Positions 33,642 to 41,736 of a DNA stretch of 45,878 bases are shown piece after piece (the stretch's first letter is position 1; the number at the start of each line of letters is the position of its first letter). The stretch lies in contig CACWFY010000027.1 of the NCBI GenBank assembly GCA_902760345.1, positions 1 to 45,878 on the forward strand, given 5' to 3'. Origin of the DNA: an uncultured Bacteroidales bacterium (GTDB lineage Bacteria > Bacteroidota > Bacteroidia > Bacteroidales > Bacteroidaceae). The translations under genes and the position numbers were made by a program. Below the pieces are notes generated by a model. The model saw nothing but the letters and a program-made list of their open reading frames with translations. It ran no database searches and was not told the origin of the DNA.

Positions 33642-34905
33642 TTACTTGACAATCTTTTGTCCATTTGTCAGATAGAGACCCTTGCCTAGCATAGAGGCGT
33701 CGGGCTGGCGGCGACCCTGCAGGTCGTACCATACGGCATCAGCGCCAATAGTGGCAGGCCGCTCAATCTGTCGGACGGCTGTCTGGGAAGCAGGGATATA
33801 GACAAACGGCAGAGTGGCGGTGTACTGCGTCTCGCCATTGAACTCGACTCTTACCTGTGCCATCAGCGAGATGAGTTTTCTGCTCGTCTACTACGTCAGT
33901 AACCTCTATTCCCTCTTCCATATGCTTTGACACAATTTTGATGTAGACATGGACTGTGGGGCGCTCATCGTTTTCCTGTTTCTGGATGTAGGGATAACCG
34001 TAATTCATCTTCAGGTGTACCTTGAAGACTTTGTCAACACTTGCATCAAAGGTCGGCTTCAGAAGACGGGCCGAAGCGCGCAAGGTGTCGCAGACGTTGA
34101 TATAGATATCGTCACGGTTGGCACCATCCAATGTACAGTCTGACGACAACTTGGCAAGGTATTCTCCAGGCTGAACGTCACAAAGGTTCAGCTGCAGAAT
34201 GTCTATCGCTGCTACGTCGGGCTCGTCAGGACGATAGAGCTGCAGAGGCTTCTGTGCCATCACCAGCTCGGTCTCCGTATCATTGCCCTCGCTGTCCTTT
34301 CCTAAGGCATAGAGGCGCAGGGTAGCCTTCATATCTTTATTGAAGTCGCTGGGGTTGTAGGGGTAGCCGGTATTGAAGTAGGCTTTCACTTTAAAATCCT
34401 GACCAGCCTTCACCTTATTAGCTACTACATACACCGACGGATTGTCCTTGACCTCAAAAAACTGCTCATAGCAATAATTGAAGGCGGGGATGTAATTTTT
34501 GTAGATATATTTTCCACCTCTCATCACCCTACTGGCGATATGAGTATTTGCATTATAGGAAGTCACAAATTGTAACGTAGCAAATGCTTCTTCCAGCCTT
34601 TTTTTATCAACCGTATTCATCACAACACGTCCGTAAACATCGGTAAACGACGAATGAATGGTAAAATCTGCTGGTGGAATGATGTCAACATGATGCTTAT
34701 TGTCAGCATGAAGATGAACGGATGTCTGAATGACACCTGCTACAATTTCATCGCCCTCATACGTATGAACATTGAGATCTTTATCGTATACAGTTGTGGT
34801 TATTATGCCTTTCTCTTCGACGGTAAAGACACCTTCATAGGGGTTCTGCGCCAACAGATGAGTGGCAAACAGCAACGCGGTTAAGCTTGTGATTAATCTT
34901 TTCAT
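33642..34905 (-). pseudogene. Frameshifted paralogue of the CTD-bearing secreted protein
   Basis: From signal peptide MKRLITSLTALLFATHLLAQ the frame matches the intact paralogue at 35164-36447 for about 350 residues, then breaks. At 33860/33861 a 23-nt segment present in the paralogue (35383-35405) is missing. The reading frame shifts and ends in RPTD (stop at 33763) while the original C-terminus continues in another frame to 33642 (AQVRVEFNGETQYTATLPF, then YDLQGRRQPDASMLGKGLYL). The shortened product would lack the T9SS-type C-terminal sorting signature, so it would be trapped in the periplasm or be inactive. The last 200 bp are nearly identical to the paralogue, implying recent duplication or gene conversion. 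Confidence 0.85.
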
Positions 34906-34935
34906 TTTCTAAATATTTTAGTAATTAATGTCAGT

Positions 34936-35118
34936 TTATATGATTCCAGCATTCTTTAACTTCTGGCGCAGCTCTTCGTTCTGACGGATGAATCGTTCGA
35001 TGAAGACATTCTGGTCGCCAATGCGCCAACGTTGATAAATGATGATGGCCACCAACACCAAGATTACCACGATAAGCGTGGCGGCAAGACCTACAGAGAT
35101 AATCCATTCATAATTCAT
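34936..35118 (-). CDS. Small single-pass membrane protein, unknown function
   Basis: A 60-residue protein with one strong membrane helix (about 6-29, ISVGLAATLIVVILVLVAII) and a charged amphipathic tail (about 38-58, VFIERFIRQNEELRQKLKN) likely to form a coiled coil. It lies 45 bp after the intact CTD paralogue and 30 bp before the frameshifted one, on the same strand. Context, hydrophobic pattern and spacing support a real gene; no family recognised. It could anchor or pair with other membrane parts of the locus, including the AraC-type regulator, which also has one helix and a coiled coil. Confidence 0.6.
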   Translation of the reverse strand: MNYEWIISVGLAATLIVVILVLVAIIIYQRWRIGDQNVFIERFIRQNEELRQKLKNAGII

Positions 35119-35163
35119 AATGCGTTGATTCCATCTATTAAAAATTCTACAAAAAGGAGTGGT

Positions 35164-36447
35164 TTATTTCACAATCTTCTGCCCATTGGTCAGGAAGATA
35201 CCCTTACCAAGTGTAGAGGCGTCGGGCTGGCGGCGACCCTGCAGGTCGTACCATACGGCATCAGCGCCAGTAGTGGCGGGACACTCAATCTGTCGGACGG
35301 CTGTCTGGGAAGCAGGGATATAGACAAACGGCAGAGTGGCGGTGTACTGCGTCTCGCCATTGAACTCGACTCTTACCTGTGCAAGACCTTGGGTGCCATA
35401 TTTATCATCAGCGAGATGAGTTTTCAGCTCGTCTACTACGTCAGTAACCTCTATTCCCTCTTCCATATGCTTTGACACAATGGTGGTATAGACGTGGACG
35501 GTGGGTCTTTCATCAGTCTCCTGTTTCTGGATGTAGGGATAGCCATACTTCATCTTCAGGTGTACCTTGAAGACTTTGTCAACACTTGCATCAAAGGTCG
35601 GCTTCAGAAGACGGGCCGTAGCGTGTAAGGTGTCGCAGACGGAGATATAGATATCGTCGCGGTTTGCACCGTCCAGCGTACAGTCTGACGATAACTTGGC
35701 ACGGTATTCTCCAGGCTGAGCCTCACAAAGACTCAGCTGCAGAATGTCCATAGCTGCCACATCGGGCTGGTCAGGGCAATAGAGCAGCAGAGGCTTCTGT
35801 GCCATCATCAGTTCGGTCTCCGTATCATTGCCCTCGTCGTCCTTGCCTAAGGCATAGAGACGCAGGGTGGCCTTCATATTCTTATTGAAGTCGCCGGGGT
35901 TATAGGGGTAACCGGTATTGAAGGTGGCCTTCACTTGAAGATCCTGACCAACTTTGACTTTATTAGAGGATATAAACACTGACGGATCGTCGATTAGCTC
36001 AAAAGGTTGCTCATAGTAATAATTGAGAGCAGGAATGTAGTTTTGATAGATATATTTTCCACCCCTCTTCACGGGTCCTCCGCAACTCACTTCTTCAATT
36101 AATTGATCACTGTATCTCAACTTCCTGATTATCCTAAACATTACATCCCTAGATTGACGCATGACAACACGACCATAAACATCTGTGAATGACATCTGTA
36201 CGCTGCTGTCGGCAGGTAGTATAAGGTCTACACCATCGCCTTCTTCACCTGTAATAAGAACTGTTGCTTGAACTACACCTGCCCTTAGATCATCGCCTTT
36301 ATACTCATAAATTTTGAGATCTTTACCCAATACAAATGTCGTTTGCAGAGCCTTCTCTTTGACAGAAATAATACCTTCATAAGGATTTTGTGCCAACAGA
36401 TGAGTGGCAAATAGCACCATGGTTATGCCTGTGACTAATTTCTTCAT
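35164..36447 (-). CDS. Secreted protein with T9SS-type C-terminal sorting signature
   Basis: A 427-residue protein with signal peptide (MKKLVTGITMVLFATHLLAQ). It is predicted to be all-beta, with segments such as QMSFTDVYGRVVM and two blocks resembling adhesin or MG2-like beta domains (YNPGDFNKNMKATLRLYALGKD; KVFKVHLKMKYGYPYI). The C-terminus VWYDLQGRRQPDASTLGKG, then LTNGQKIVK, matches the type IX secretion sorting pattern common in Prevotella, so surface export by the T9SS core encoded 2.5 kb away is likely. Domain function unknown. First gene behind the AraC-controlled promoter; the paralogue at 33642-34905 is frameshifted. Confidence 0.8.
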   Translation of the reverse strand: MKKLVTGITMVLFATHLLAQNPYEGIISVKEKALQTTFVLGKDLKIYEYKGDDLRAGVVQATVLITGEEGDGVDLILPADSSVQMSFTDVYGRVVMRQSRDVMFRIIRKLRYSDQLIEEVSCGGPVKRGGKYIYQNYIPALNYYYEQPFELIDDPSVFISSNKVKVGQDLQVKATFNTGYPYNPGDFNKNMKATLRLYALGKDDEGNDTETELMMAQKPLLLYCPDQPDVAAMDILQLSLCEAQPGEYRAKLSSDCTLDGANRDDIYISVCDTLHATARLLKPTFDASVDKVFKVHLKMKYGYPYIQKQETDERPTVHVYTTIVSKHMEEGIEVTDVVDELKTHLADDKYGTQGLAQVRVEFNGETQYTATLPFVYIPASQTAVRQIECPATTGADAVWYDLQGRRQPDASTLGKGIFLTNGQKIVK

Positions 36448-36493
36448 TGTTTTTGAATTACAATTATTAATAGTTATATGAGGTTTATGGCTG

Positions 36494-36501
36494 CAAAATT
36501 A
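36494..36501 (-). promoter_or_regulatory. -7 element of the CTD-protein operon
   Basis: Minus-strand TAATTTTG, a TAnnTTTG match, 47 bp before the start codon. The -33 element is poor, as expected for an activator-dependent promoter; the direct repeat begins 10 bp upstream. Confidence 0.6.
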
Positions 36502-36510
36502 GGCCATTGT

Positions 36511-36550
36511 CAGAAAACAATAGTCTCATGGCAGGAAAAAAGAGTCTCAA
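36511..36550 (-). promoter_or_regulatory. Direct repeat, putative AraC-type operator
   Basis: On the plus strand CAGAAAACAATAGTCTCAT (36511-36529) and CAGGAAAAAAGAGTCTCAA (36532-36550) match at 15 of 19 positions and are offset by 21 bp, two helical turns. A weaker third copy may follow at 36553-36571 (12 of 19). Direct repeats at this spacing beside a weak -33 region are typical of AraC-family activator sites, and an AraC-type regulator gene ends 50 bp upstream. Confidence 0.65.
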
Positions 36551-36601
36551 AATGAGAAAAAAGCATTTTAAGACTTCAAAATCTCGATGAAATGGGCGTT
36601 T

Positions 36602-38194
36602 TTATTCTTCTACCACCTTACGATACTCAGAGGGCGACATGCCATAGGTATCGCTGAAGATACGGAAGAATGAGCTGCGCGAGAAGCCCGAGAGCTCGGC
36701 AATGACGCCAATGGCGTCTGTCGTGGTTGCCAACAGGTGGGCAGCATAGCGCAGACGGTATTCGTTGAGGAAGCCGCTGACACTCTTACCACCAGCACAG
36801 GTACTGATGGCATCAGAGACGTAATGCTCGTTGGTGCCGAGCAGTTGGGCCAGACGGCTACGGTCTAAATCGATATCGGTGTAGATGTGGTCGGACGAAT
36901 CCATCAACTCACAGAGGCGACGAAAAAGCTGTTGCTCGGTAGTAAGATTCTCTTCGGGTACGGCCTTAAGGTGCTCGATGGCCTGCTGCTCTTCGTGCTC
37001 ACGCTGTTCGATTTCTTCCACTAACCGACGATTCTTCTCGAGGAGCACCTTATTATATATACGTGCCCGCAGGAACAGATAGCCAATGAGCAGAATGACG
37101 AGAATGGCTGCGACGAGAAGGATGCGGTGGATGCGGGTTTCGGTCTGAGCATCGTTCAGCGCCAGTTCCTTCTCATGGGTCTGGTAGATCACTGCCAGTT
37201 CAGCAGCATCGTTCTCCTTCTGCCAGACAAGGGCAGAGTCGATAGCCGCGCTGATGCTGTCGGCAATGGCCAGCGCATCGGTGTTGCGGCCTGCCTTACG
37301 ATAGGCTAAATAGCGCGGAGAGAGACGGGTGGAGATATTGTCGAAAGTCATCTGTGCACCATCGGTGGCCAAATAGGTGCTGTCAATCTGATCATACCAA
37401 TAGGCAGCCTCGTTGTAACGGCCAGCAGCCATCAGATATTCAGCGGCCTCAGAGTAGGCTCTCGGTTCCATCAGGCGGGAGCGGGGAATGGCGGCAAAAA
37501 CAGCTTGGGCTTCAGCAGCATGGCCTGTTGCCTGCAGATACAGGGCTCGCTTCAGGGCAATATGTCCTCTCCATTCCTCAACAATCTTAGGAGTGCCCTG
37601 CTCTGCATAAAGAGCGAATTCCTGCTCACAACGTGCAAGCCATTCCTGTGCCCCTTCGACGTCGCCCATGTCAAAAAGACCATTGGAGATAGACATGCTG
37701 ACCCATGGCAGATATGCTCGCTGACTTGCCTTGAAAGCCTGCTGCTGAACGTCGTAGGCCCGCTGCCAGCTAAGGCGCGCCTCGTCGTTCTGTTGTAACC
37801 AGATCTGGCAGTCTGCCATCAGCATGAGCAAGGAGGCCTCGATGTCCTTGGGAAAGGCGTCGTTCGCCTTTACCTGGGACAACAACTTGGTAATGACACT
37901 CAGCGCCCCCTCAACATCTCCACGCCCGAAACGAAGACATGCCCAACGATAGCCAGCATCACCATAGCTGCCCCAATCCTGTGCAGGATCGACGGAAAAG
38001 CCTTCGAAAGCTTTCTTATAGTAATGCTCTGCTATCCGCATCTGCCAACCTCTATCGTAGTCCAGTCCACGCTGATAGTCAGCTTTTGCGGTAGCAATAT
38101 CTGCCTTCACCTTCGTAGTATTAGCGCAGTTCGTACAAGCGGTCATCAAGACCAGGACGGCACATAATATAGTAAGGTGTATCGACTGTCGCAT
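36602..38194 (-). CDS. Membrane-spanning TPR sensor with AraC-type DNA-binding domain
   Basis: A 530-residue one-component regulator. An export signal with lipobox-like LMTAC (Cys20) precedes TPR-like helices (about 35-345: EHYYKKAFEGF, AEYLMAAGRYNEAAYWYDQI). A membrane helix at about 357-376 and a coiled coil at about 377-412 lead to a C-terminal AraC HTH pair (about 440-530: RLAQLLGTNEHYVSDAI, FLNEYRLRYAAHLL, IAELSGFSRSSFFRIFSDTYGMSPSEYRK). The periplasmic TPR part probably senses a signal while the cytoplasmic HTH binds DNA. It has its own consensus promoter and precedes the CTD-protein operon, whose promoter bears a 21-bp-spaced direct repeat. Whether the Cys20 lipobox is used is uncertain. 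Confidence 0.88.
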   Translation of the reverse strand: MRQSIHLTILCAVLVLMTACTNCANTTKVKADIATAKADYQRGLDYDRGWQMRIAEHYYKKAFEGFSVDPAQDWGSYGDAGYRWACLRFGRGDVEGALSVITKLLSQVKANDAFPKDIEASLLMLMADCQIWLQQNDEARLSWQRAYDVQQQAFKASQRAYLPWVSMSISNGLFDMGDVEGAQEWLARCEQEFALYAEQGTPKIVEEWRGHIALKRALYLQATGHAAEAQAVFAAIPRSRLMEPRAYSEAAEYLMAAGRYNEAAYWYDQIDSTYLATDGAQMTFDNISTRLSPRYLAYRKAGRNTDALAIADSISAAIDSALVWQKENDAAELAVIYQTHEKELALNDAQTETRIHRILLVAAILVILLIGYLFLRARIYNKVLLEKNRRLVEEIEQREHEEQQAIEHLKAVPEENLTTEQQLFRRLCELMDSSDHIYTDIDLDRSRLAQLLGTNEHYVSDAISTCAGGKSVSGFLNEYRLRYAAHLLATTTDAIGVIAELSGFSRSSFFRIFSDTYGMSPSEYRKVVEE

Positions 38195-38228
38195 ATCCTT
38201 TTTTTATTCTATTGTTCTTTGGGCGGGG

Positions 38229-38259
38229 CAAAATTAGTAACTTTTTAGCAAACGACAAA
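38229..38259 (-). promoter_or_regulatory. Promoter of the TPR-AraC regulator gene
   Basis: Minus-strand TTTG (38256-38259), 19 bp, TAATTTTG (38229-38236). Full consensus, 35 bp before the start codon. Confidence 0.7.
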
Positions 38260-38319
38260 ATAAAATCGGTAAAGAAATGATTCCCTACCGATTCTTTTAT
38301 CTGATGTGTTACTTCCTGT

Positions 38320-38928
38320 TTAGAAGAAATAAGCGAGAGACATCTGCCAGGTATTGATCTTGGCAGAGCCATTAAAGACTTGTTTTGCACCTTCCAAAGG
38401 TGTTACCTCACCCGTCTTGCCTAATGCAAAGTTGTAGTTAATCTTAGCCTGCAACTTGCTGAGCACTGTCAAGCCCAAACCAACATTGGCACTGAGGTTA
38501 GATGACTTCAGCGTCCACTCTTGCTTGATATCCTCAAACTTCTTATTGCTGCCGATGTTGAAACCAAACTGGGGACCAGCAAAAGCGAAAACCTCAGCCA
38601 CGCTACCCAAACCGATGCCATAGCGCAGGTTAATGGGAATCTGGATAGACTGAGCCTTGAGCGTCTCCTTGTTATTGCCCTCTACTACTTCACCCTCACG
38701 CTGGTCGTAGAGAGCAGAGGCATCAATACCAAGGCCTACAAGGGGAAGGGTGAACTTAACCGTCGGACCAACAAAGAAACCGGTACGGCTCTCGATAGCT
38801 CCCTTAAGGTCGTCAACACCTGTTACATTACTTACGTTTAGACCTGCCTGCACACCGAACTTAATCTGTGCATTCGACGGCATTGCAAAGGCAACGGCCA
38901 TCAGCATTACGGCAAAAAACTTTTTCAT
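38320..38928 (-). CDS. Outer-membrane beta-barrel (porin-family) protein
   Basis: Counting from MKKFFAVMLMAVAFAMPSNAQ (38928) the protein has about 202 residues; an earlier in-frame ATG at 38979 lies upstream of the -7 element and would bury the signal peptide. The mature part is a small barrel of the PorT/OMP_b-brl_2 type (IKFGVQAGLNVSNVTG, GFFVGPTVKF, LGIDASALYDQREG, IQIPINLRYG, FAFAGPQFGFNIGS), ending WQMSLAYFF with terminal Phe. Function unknown. It has its own promoter and lies between the regulator gene and gldN. Confidence 0.87.
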   Translation of the reverse strand: MKKFFAVMLMAVAFAMPSNAQIKFGVQAGLNVSNVTGVDDLKGAIESRTGFFVGPTVKFTLPLVGLGIDASALYDQREGEVVEGNNKETLKAQSIQIPINLRYGIGLGSVAEVFAFAGPQFGFNIGSNKKFEDIKQEWTLKSSNLSANVGLGLTVLSKLQAKINYNFALGKTGEVTPLEGAKQVFNGSAKINTWQMSLAYFF

Positions 38929-38966
38929 AATCATTATTAATTGGTTATTTATTGCTATTCTGGTGG

Positions 38967-38997
38967 CAAAAGTAAGCAATTATTCTGACATATCCAA
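38967..38997 (-). promoter_or_regulatory. Promoter of the porin-family gene
   Basis: Minus-strand TACTTTTG (38967-38974) with TTG (38995-38997) 20 bp upstream. This fixes the start codon of the gene at 38928. Confidence 0.6.
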
Positions 38998-39014
38998 CAA
39001 ATTCGCCCTGTTTT

Positions 39015-40085
39015 TTAATGGCGCTGACGACGAACAGACATGCGGGCAGTACCTGACGAAGCGCTGCTTGAGCTCTTGGCGGTCTTCGACTTCTTAACAG
39101 TAGCCTTGCTGCTGCGGGCACTACGCGCTGACTTCTTGGCTTTCTTAGCGGCCTTCAGGTCTTTCGGGTCAATCTTGGAAATAGAGTCAATAGAGTCCTT
39201 GCGCTGCTGATTGCCAAAGATGTTTTGCTCAAAAGCCTTCAGCTCTGCCTCAATACGTTTTTGCTCCTTAGCCAATGCCGTATCGTTCGGGCAATACTGT
39301 GCCAGCGTCTTACCCAGCATATTGTTGGTCTTATAGATCTTTCCTTCGTAGCGGTTCAGTGTGAAATAGTCGTCCATAGACATCGTGGCGGCATTGTTCA
39401 GGTTGGAGGTCATCACCGTCTGACGGCTGAGGTAGGGTTCCAAATCACTGTATTTCACCCAGAAGAGCGGATACTTCGAGGCCTCGCCACCAAAGTCGTC
39501 CTCGCGCAGCATCACTGGACAGAGGCACTGCACCTTGCGATGGAACGTGGCATTTGCCTGGTCGTAGTAAGCACTCTCCTTCAGATAGTAGAGCTTCACC
39601 TCTGCCGACGGGATATCGCTATTCTCGACACGTATCTTGCCGTCTTTCTCTTCGTAGAAGATATGGTAGTTGTCTAATACCGTCTTCATATTTACACGTG
39701 CTGAATCGGTAAACGACTCATTACCGTCCAGACGATACTCATAGACGGGAATATAACCGTTGAGCGCCAACTTGAAGACATAGGTAAAGAGGTTCACCTG
39801 ACGATCCATAGGCTCGACAGGATAGTAGAGACCACCGTTGGCATCTTTATTCAGATCTATTTCGCGGTAGATATCACGACGCCACACGACATCTTCAGGC
39901 ATGTCGATAGCAGTGGGGAACATCAAACGGGCACGCATGGACATTCCCTGATTCTGCGTCTGCTGCTTGGCAGCCTGAGTGTTCTGCTGCTGTGGCTGTG
40001 TCCTTCTGGCCTTTGGCTGGGCACTGACGGCTCCAGCAACCAGCGTTATCATCAATAAGAACAATACTCTTTTCATAATTATCAA
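39015..40085 (-). CDS. gldN: Type IX secretion system ring protein GldN/PorN
   Basis: A 356-residue periplasmic protein (signal peptide MKRVLFLLMITLVAGAVSAQ, start possibly at residue 4, MKRV). GldN/PorN binds the lipoprotein GldK/PorK to form the ring linking the T9SS motor to the outer membrane. Core family stretches are VVWRRDIYREIDLNKDANGGLYYPVEP, here a landmark at about 62-90, and YEGKIYKTNNMLG. A Gln-rich segment follows the signal peptide, and the last 55 residues form a Lys/Ser/Ala tail (DLKAAKKAKKSARSARSSK) that is longer and more basic than I expect for the family. Last gene of porP-gldK-L-M-N. Confidence 0.93.
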   Translation of the reverse strand: MIIMKRVLFLLMITLVAGAVSAQPKARRTQPQQQNTQAAKQQTQNQGMSMRARLMFPTAIDMPEDVVWRRDIYREIDLNKDANGGLYYPVEPMDRQVNLFTYVFKLALNGYIPVYEYRLDGNESFTDSARVNMKTVLDNYHIFYEEKDGKIRVENSDIPSAEVKLYYLKESAYYDQANATFHRKVQCLCPVMLREDDFGGEASKYPLFWVKYSDLEPYLSRQTVMTSNLNNAATMSMDDYFTLNRYEGKIYKTNNMLGKTLAQYCPNDTALAKEQKRIEAELKAFEQNIFGNQQRKDSIDSISKIDPKDLKAAKKAKKSARSARSSKATVKKSKTAKSSSSASSGTARMSVRRQRH

Positions 40086-40114
40086 TTATCATTTATCATT
40101 TAGGGCGAAGCCCG

Positions 40115-41680
40115 CTATTTCACAATGACTTCCATCGACGCATTCAACTTACGCGAGATACCGTCTGGGCCGATGGCATTGACGCGTGAGATATAGAAGC
40201 GGCGGTTACGCTGCAACTTGCGGAAGGTGTCTTTCTGACGGGCAGAGAAGTGGGTGCCGTCGCTAACCATAGGCACAGCATTACCCATATTGTCGAAGAA
40301 CACCGTCTCGAAACTCTCCACACGGAAGGCAATGTCGAGAATGCCATCGTCGATAGCAGCGCCAATACCCTCGGCAGCCATCAGCTGTGCCTTCGACAAT
40401 CCACCACCCTTGTAGCGAATAGGACTGCCACCATCGTCCTTCATGGCGATATAAGGCGTCGGGTCAGGCAAACGGCGCACACGGAACGTGAACTGACCCA
40501 TTTGTTGGGCACGACCGGTATTGGTCGAGGTCACGGTAATCGTTACGTTCTGTCCGACAGTGGTAGGACGGGCGATATAACGGCCAGGGCCGACAGGCTG
40601 CAGGGTACCACCCGTCATCGTGGCCTGTACCTTGTTGACAGGAACACCAGGCACTGAGACGCTCAACGGGTTGCTATAGCCGGCATAGAGCACGTTCATC
40701 AGGTCGGCAGAAACGGTAGCCGACGGGTCGACCACGGTATATTTCTGCTCGAAGTCGCGCTTGATGAGTTCGCCATTACCATTCTGCATCTGGATGTAGC
40801 CCTGCAAGGTGAAGTCACCCGTACGTCCAGCAACAGTCTCGTAGAGTCCTCCCGGCAGGTTGACTTCCTTGCCGCCAATGAATATCTGTGGCACCTGGGT
40901 AGTGTCAACGGCAGCCATCACGATATGTGCCGAGAACTTGTCGCCACGAACGATGGTCTGTGAGTTGGGAATCACAAAGGCATTGAGGGCGTTGACGCGG
41001 ATATCCTTGACGTCAATATTACTAACGAGGGTGTGTAATACCTCACCTTCAGCATAGCGTACATCGTTCTGCAGTTTTGACAAAAGCGTTACGGCAGCAG
41101 CAGCGGGCATAGACTCGAACATATACTCTTGCCAGTTCTTACCCAACGTCTGCTCGCTCTTGGGAATATTGGTGGTAAGGTTCGATGCTATCATCTGCTT
41201 CTGATGATGGTCGGTCACCATCTTCAGCATTTTGGCACGATAGTTATTGATGGCATCGAAAAGCTCCTTGCCACGACCACGACTGGGAGAGAGCATCACC
41301 TGATTGGCGGCCTCGAGGTCTTCCTTGTTGCGAAGATTACGAGGGTCGCCATCTTTGCCATCAGCCTCGCGGGCAATGGCCAGCTTCAACTCGTCGGCCA
41401 GGTCGTAGAGCGCATTGCTCATCTGTTTTACTTGCTGCGACTTGTCATACCACTGTTTCACCTTCTGAGGGTTCTTCTTCATCTGTACGGCAAAGTCGTC
41501 ATATATGGCCAGATTCTCCTTGGTAGCATTGAGGGTAGTGCGCTTCAGACTCTCCTCGACAATCGAGAAGCCGTTGAGCACCTCGTTCGAGACGTTCAGC
41601 GCCAGCATCGCCATCAGTACCACGTACATCAGATTGATCATCTTCTGACGGGGAGAAACCGGTCTTTTCTTAATTGCCAT
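40115..41680 (-). CDS. gldM: Type IX secretion system motor protein GldM/PorM
   Basis: A 521-residue inner-membrane protein with one helix near the N-terminus (MINLMYVVLMAMLALNVSNE, about 14-33) and a long periplasmic part of four domains. It forms the rotary T9SS motor with GldL and transmits force to the GldK-GldN ring. Helical D1 (about 40-220) and beta domains D2-D4 (about 225-520, e.g. VRRLPDPTPYIAMKDDGG) are recognisable. Complete length; 29 bp before gldN and 51 bp after gldL. Confidence 0.95.
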   Translation of the reverse strand: MAIKKRPVSPRQKMINLMYVVLMAMLALNVSNEVLNGFSIVEESLKRTTLNATKENLAIYDDFAVQMKKNPQKVKQWYDKSQQVKQMSNALYDLADELKLAIAREADGKDGDPRNLRNKEDLEAANQVMLSPSRGRGKELFDAINNYRAKMLKMVTDHHQKQMIASNLTTNIPKSEQTLGKNWQEYMFESMPAAAAVTLLSKLQNDVRYAEGEVLHTLVSNIDVKDIRVNALNAFVIPNSQTIVRGDKFSAHIVMAAVDTTQVPQIFIGGKEVNLPGGLYETVAGRTGDFTLQGYIQMQNGNGELIKRDFEQKYTVVDPSATVSADLMNVLYAGYSNPLSVSVPGVPVNKVQATMTGGTLQPVGPGRYIARPTTVGQNVTITVTSTNTGRAQQMGQFTFRVRRLPDPTPYIAMKDDGGSPIRYKGGGLSKAQLMAAEGIGAAIDDGILDIAFRVESFETVFFDNMGNAVPMVSDGTHFSARQKDTFRKLQRNRRFYISRVNAIGPDGISRKLNASMEVIVK

Positions 41681-41714
41681 AATTTTTTTTCTTTATTATA
41701 GGGCTAATAATGCC

Positions 41715-41736
41715 TATAGGACTTATAGGACTTATA
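41715..41736. repeat. Nine-bp tandem repeat between gldL and gldM
   Basis: TATAGGACT occurs twice in tandem, followed by TATA of a third unit. It overlaps the gldL stop codon (41732) and lies within the leader of gldM. Confidence 0.6.

Noticed and set aside
38929-38979. Upstream start codon for the porin-family gene
   Set aside because: The ATG at 38979 lies upstream of the -7 element at 38967-38974, so it would not be in the mRNA.
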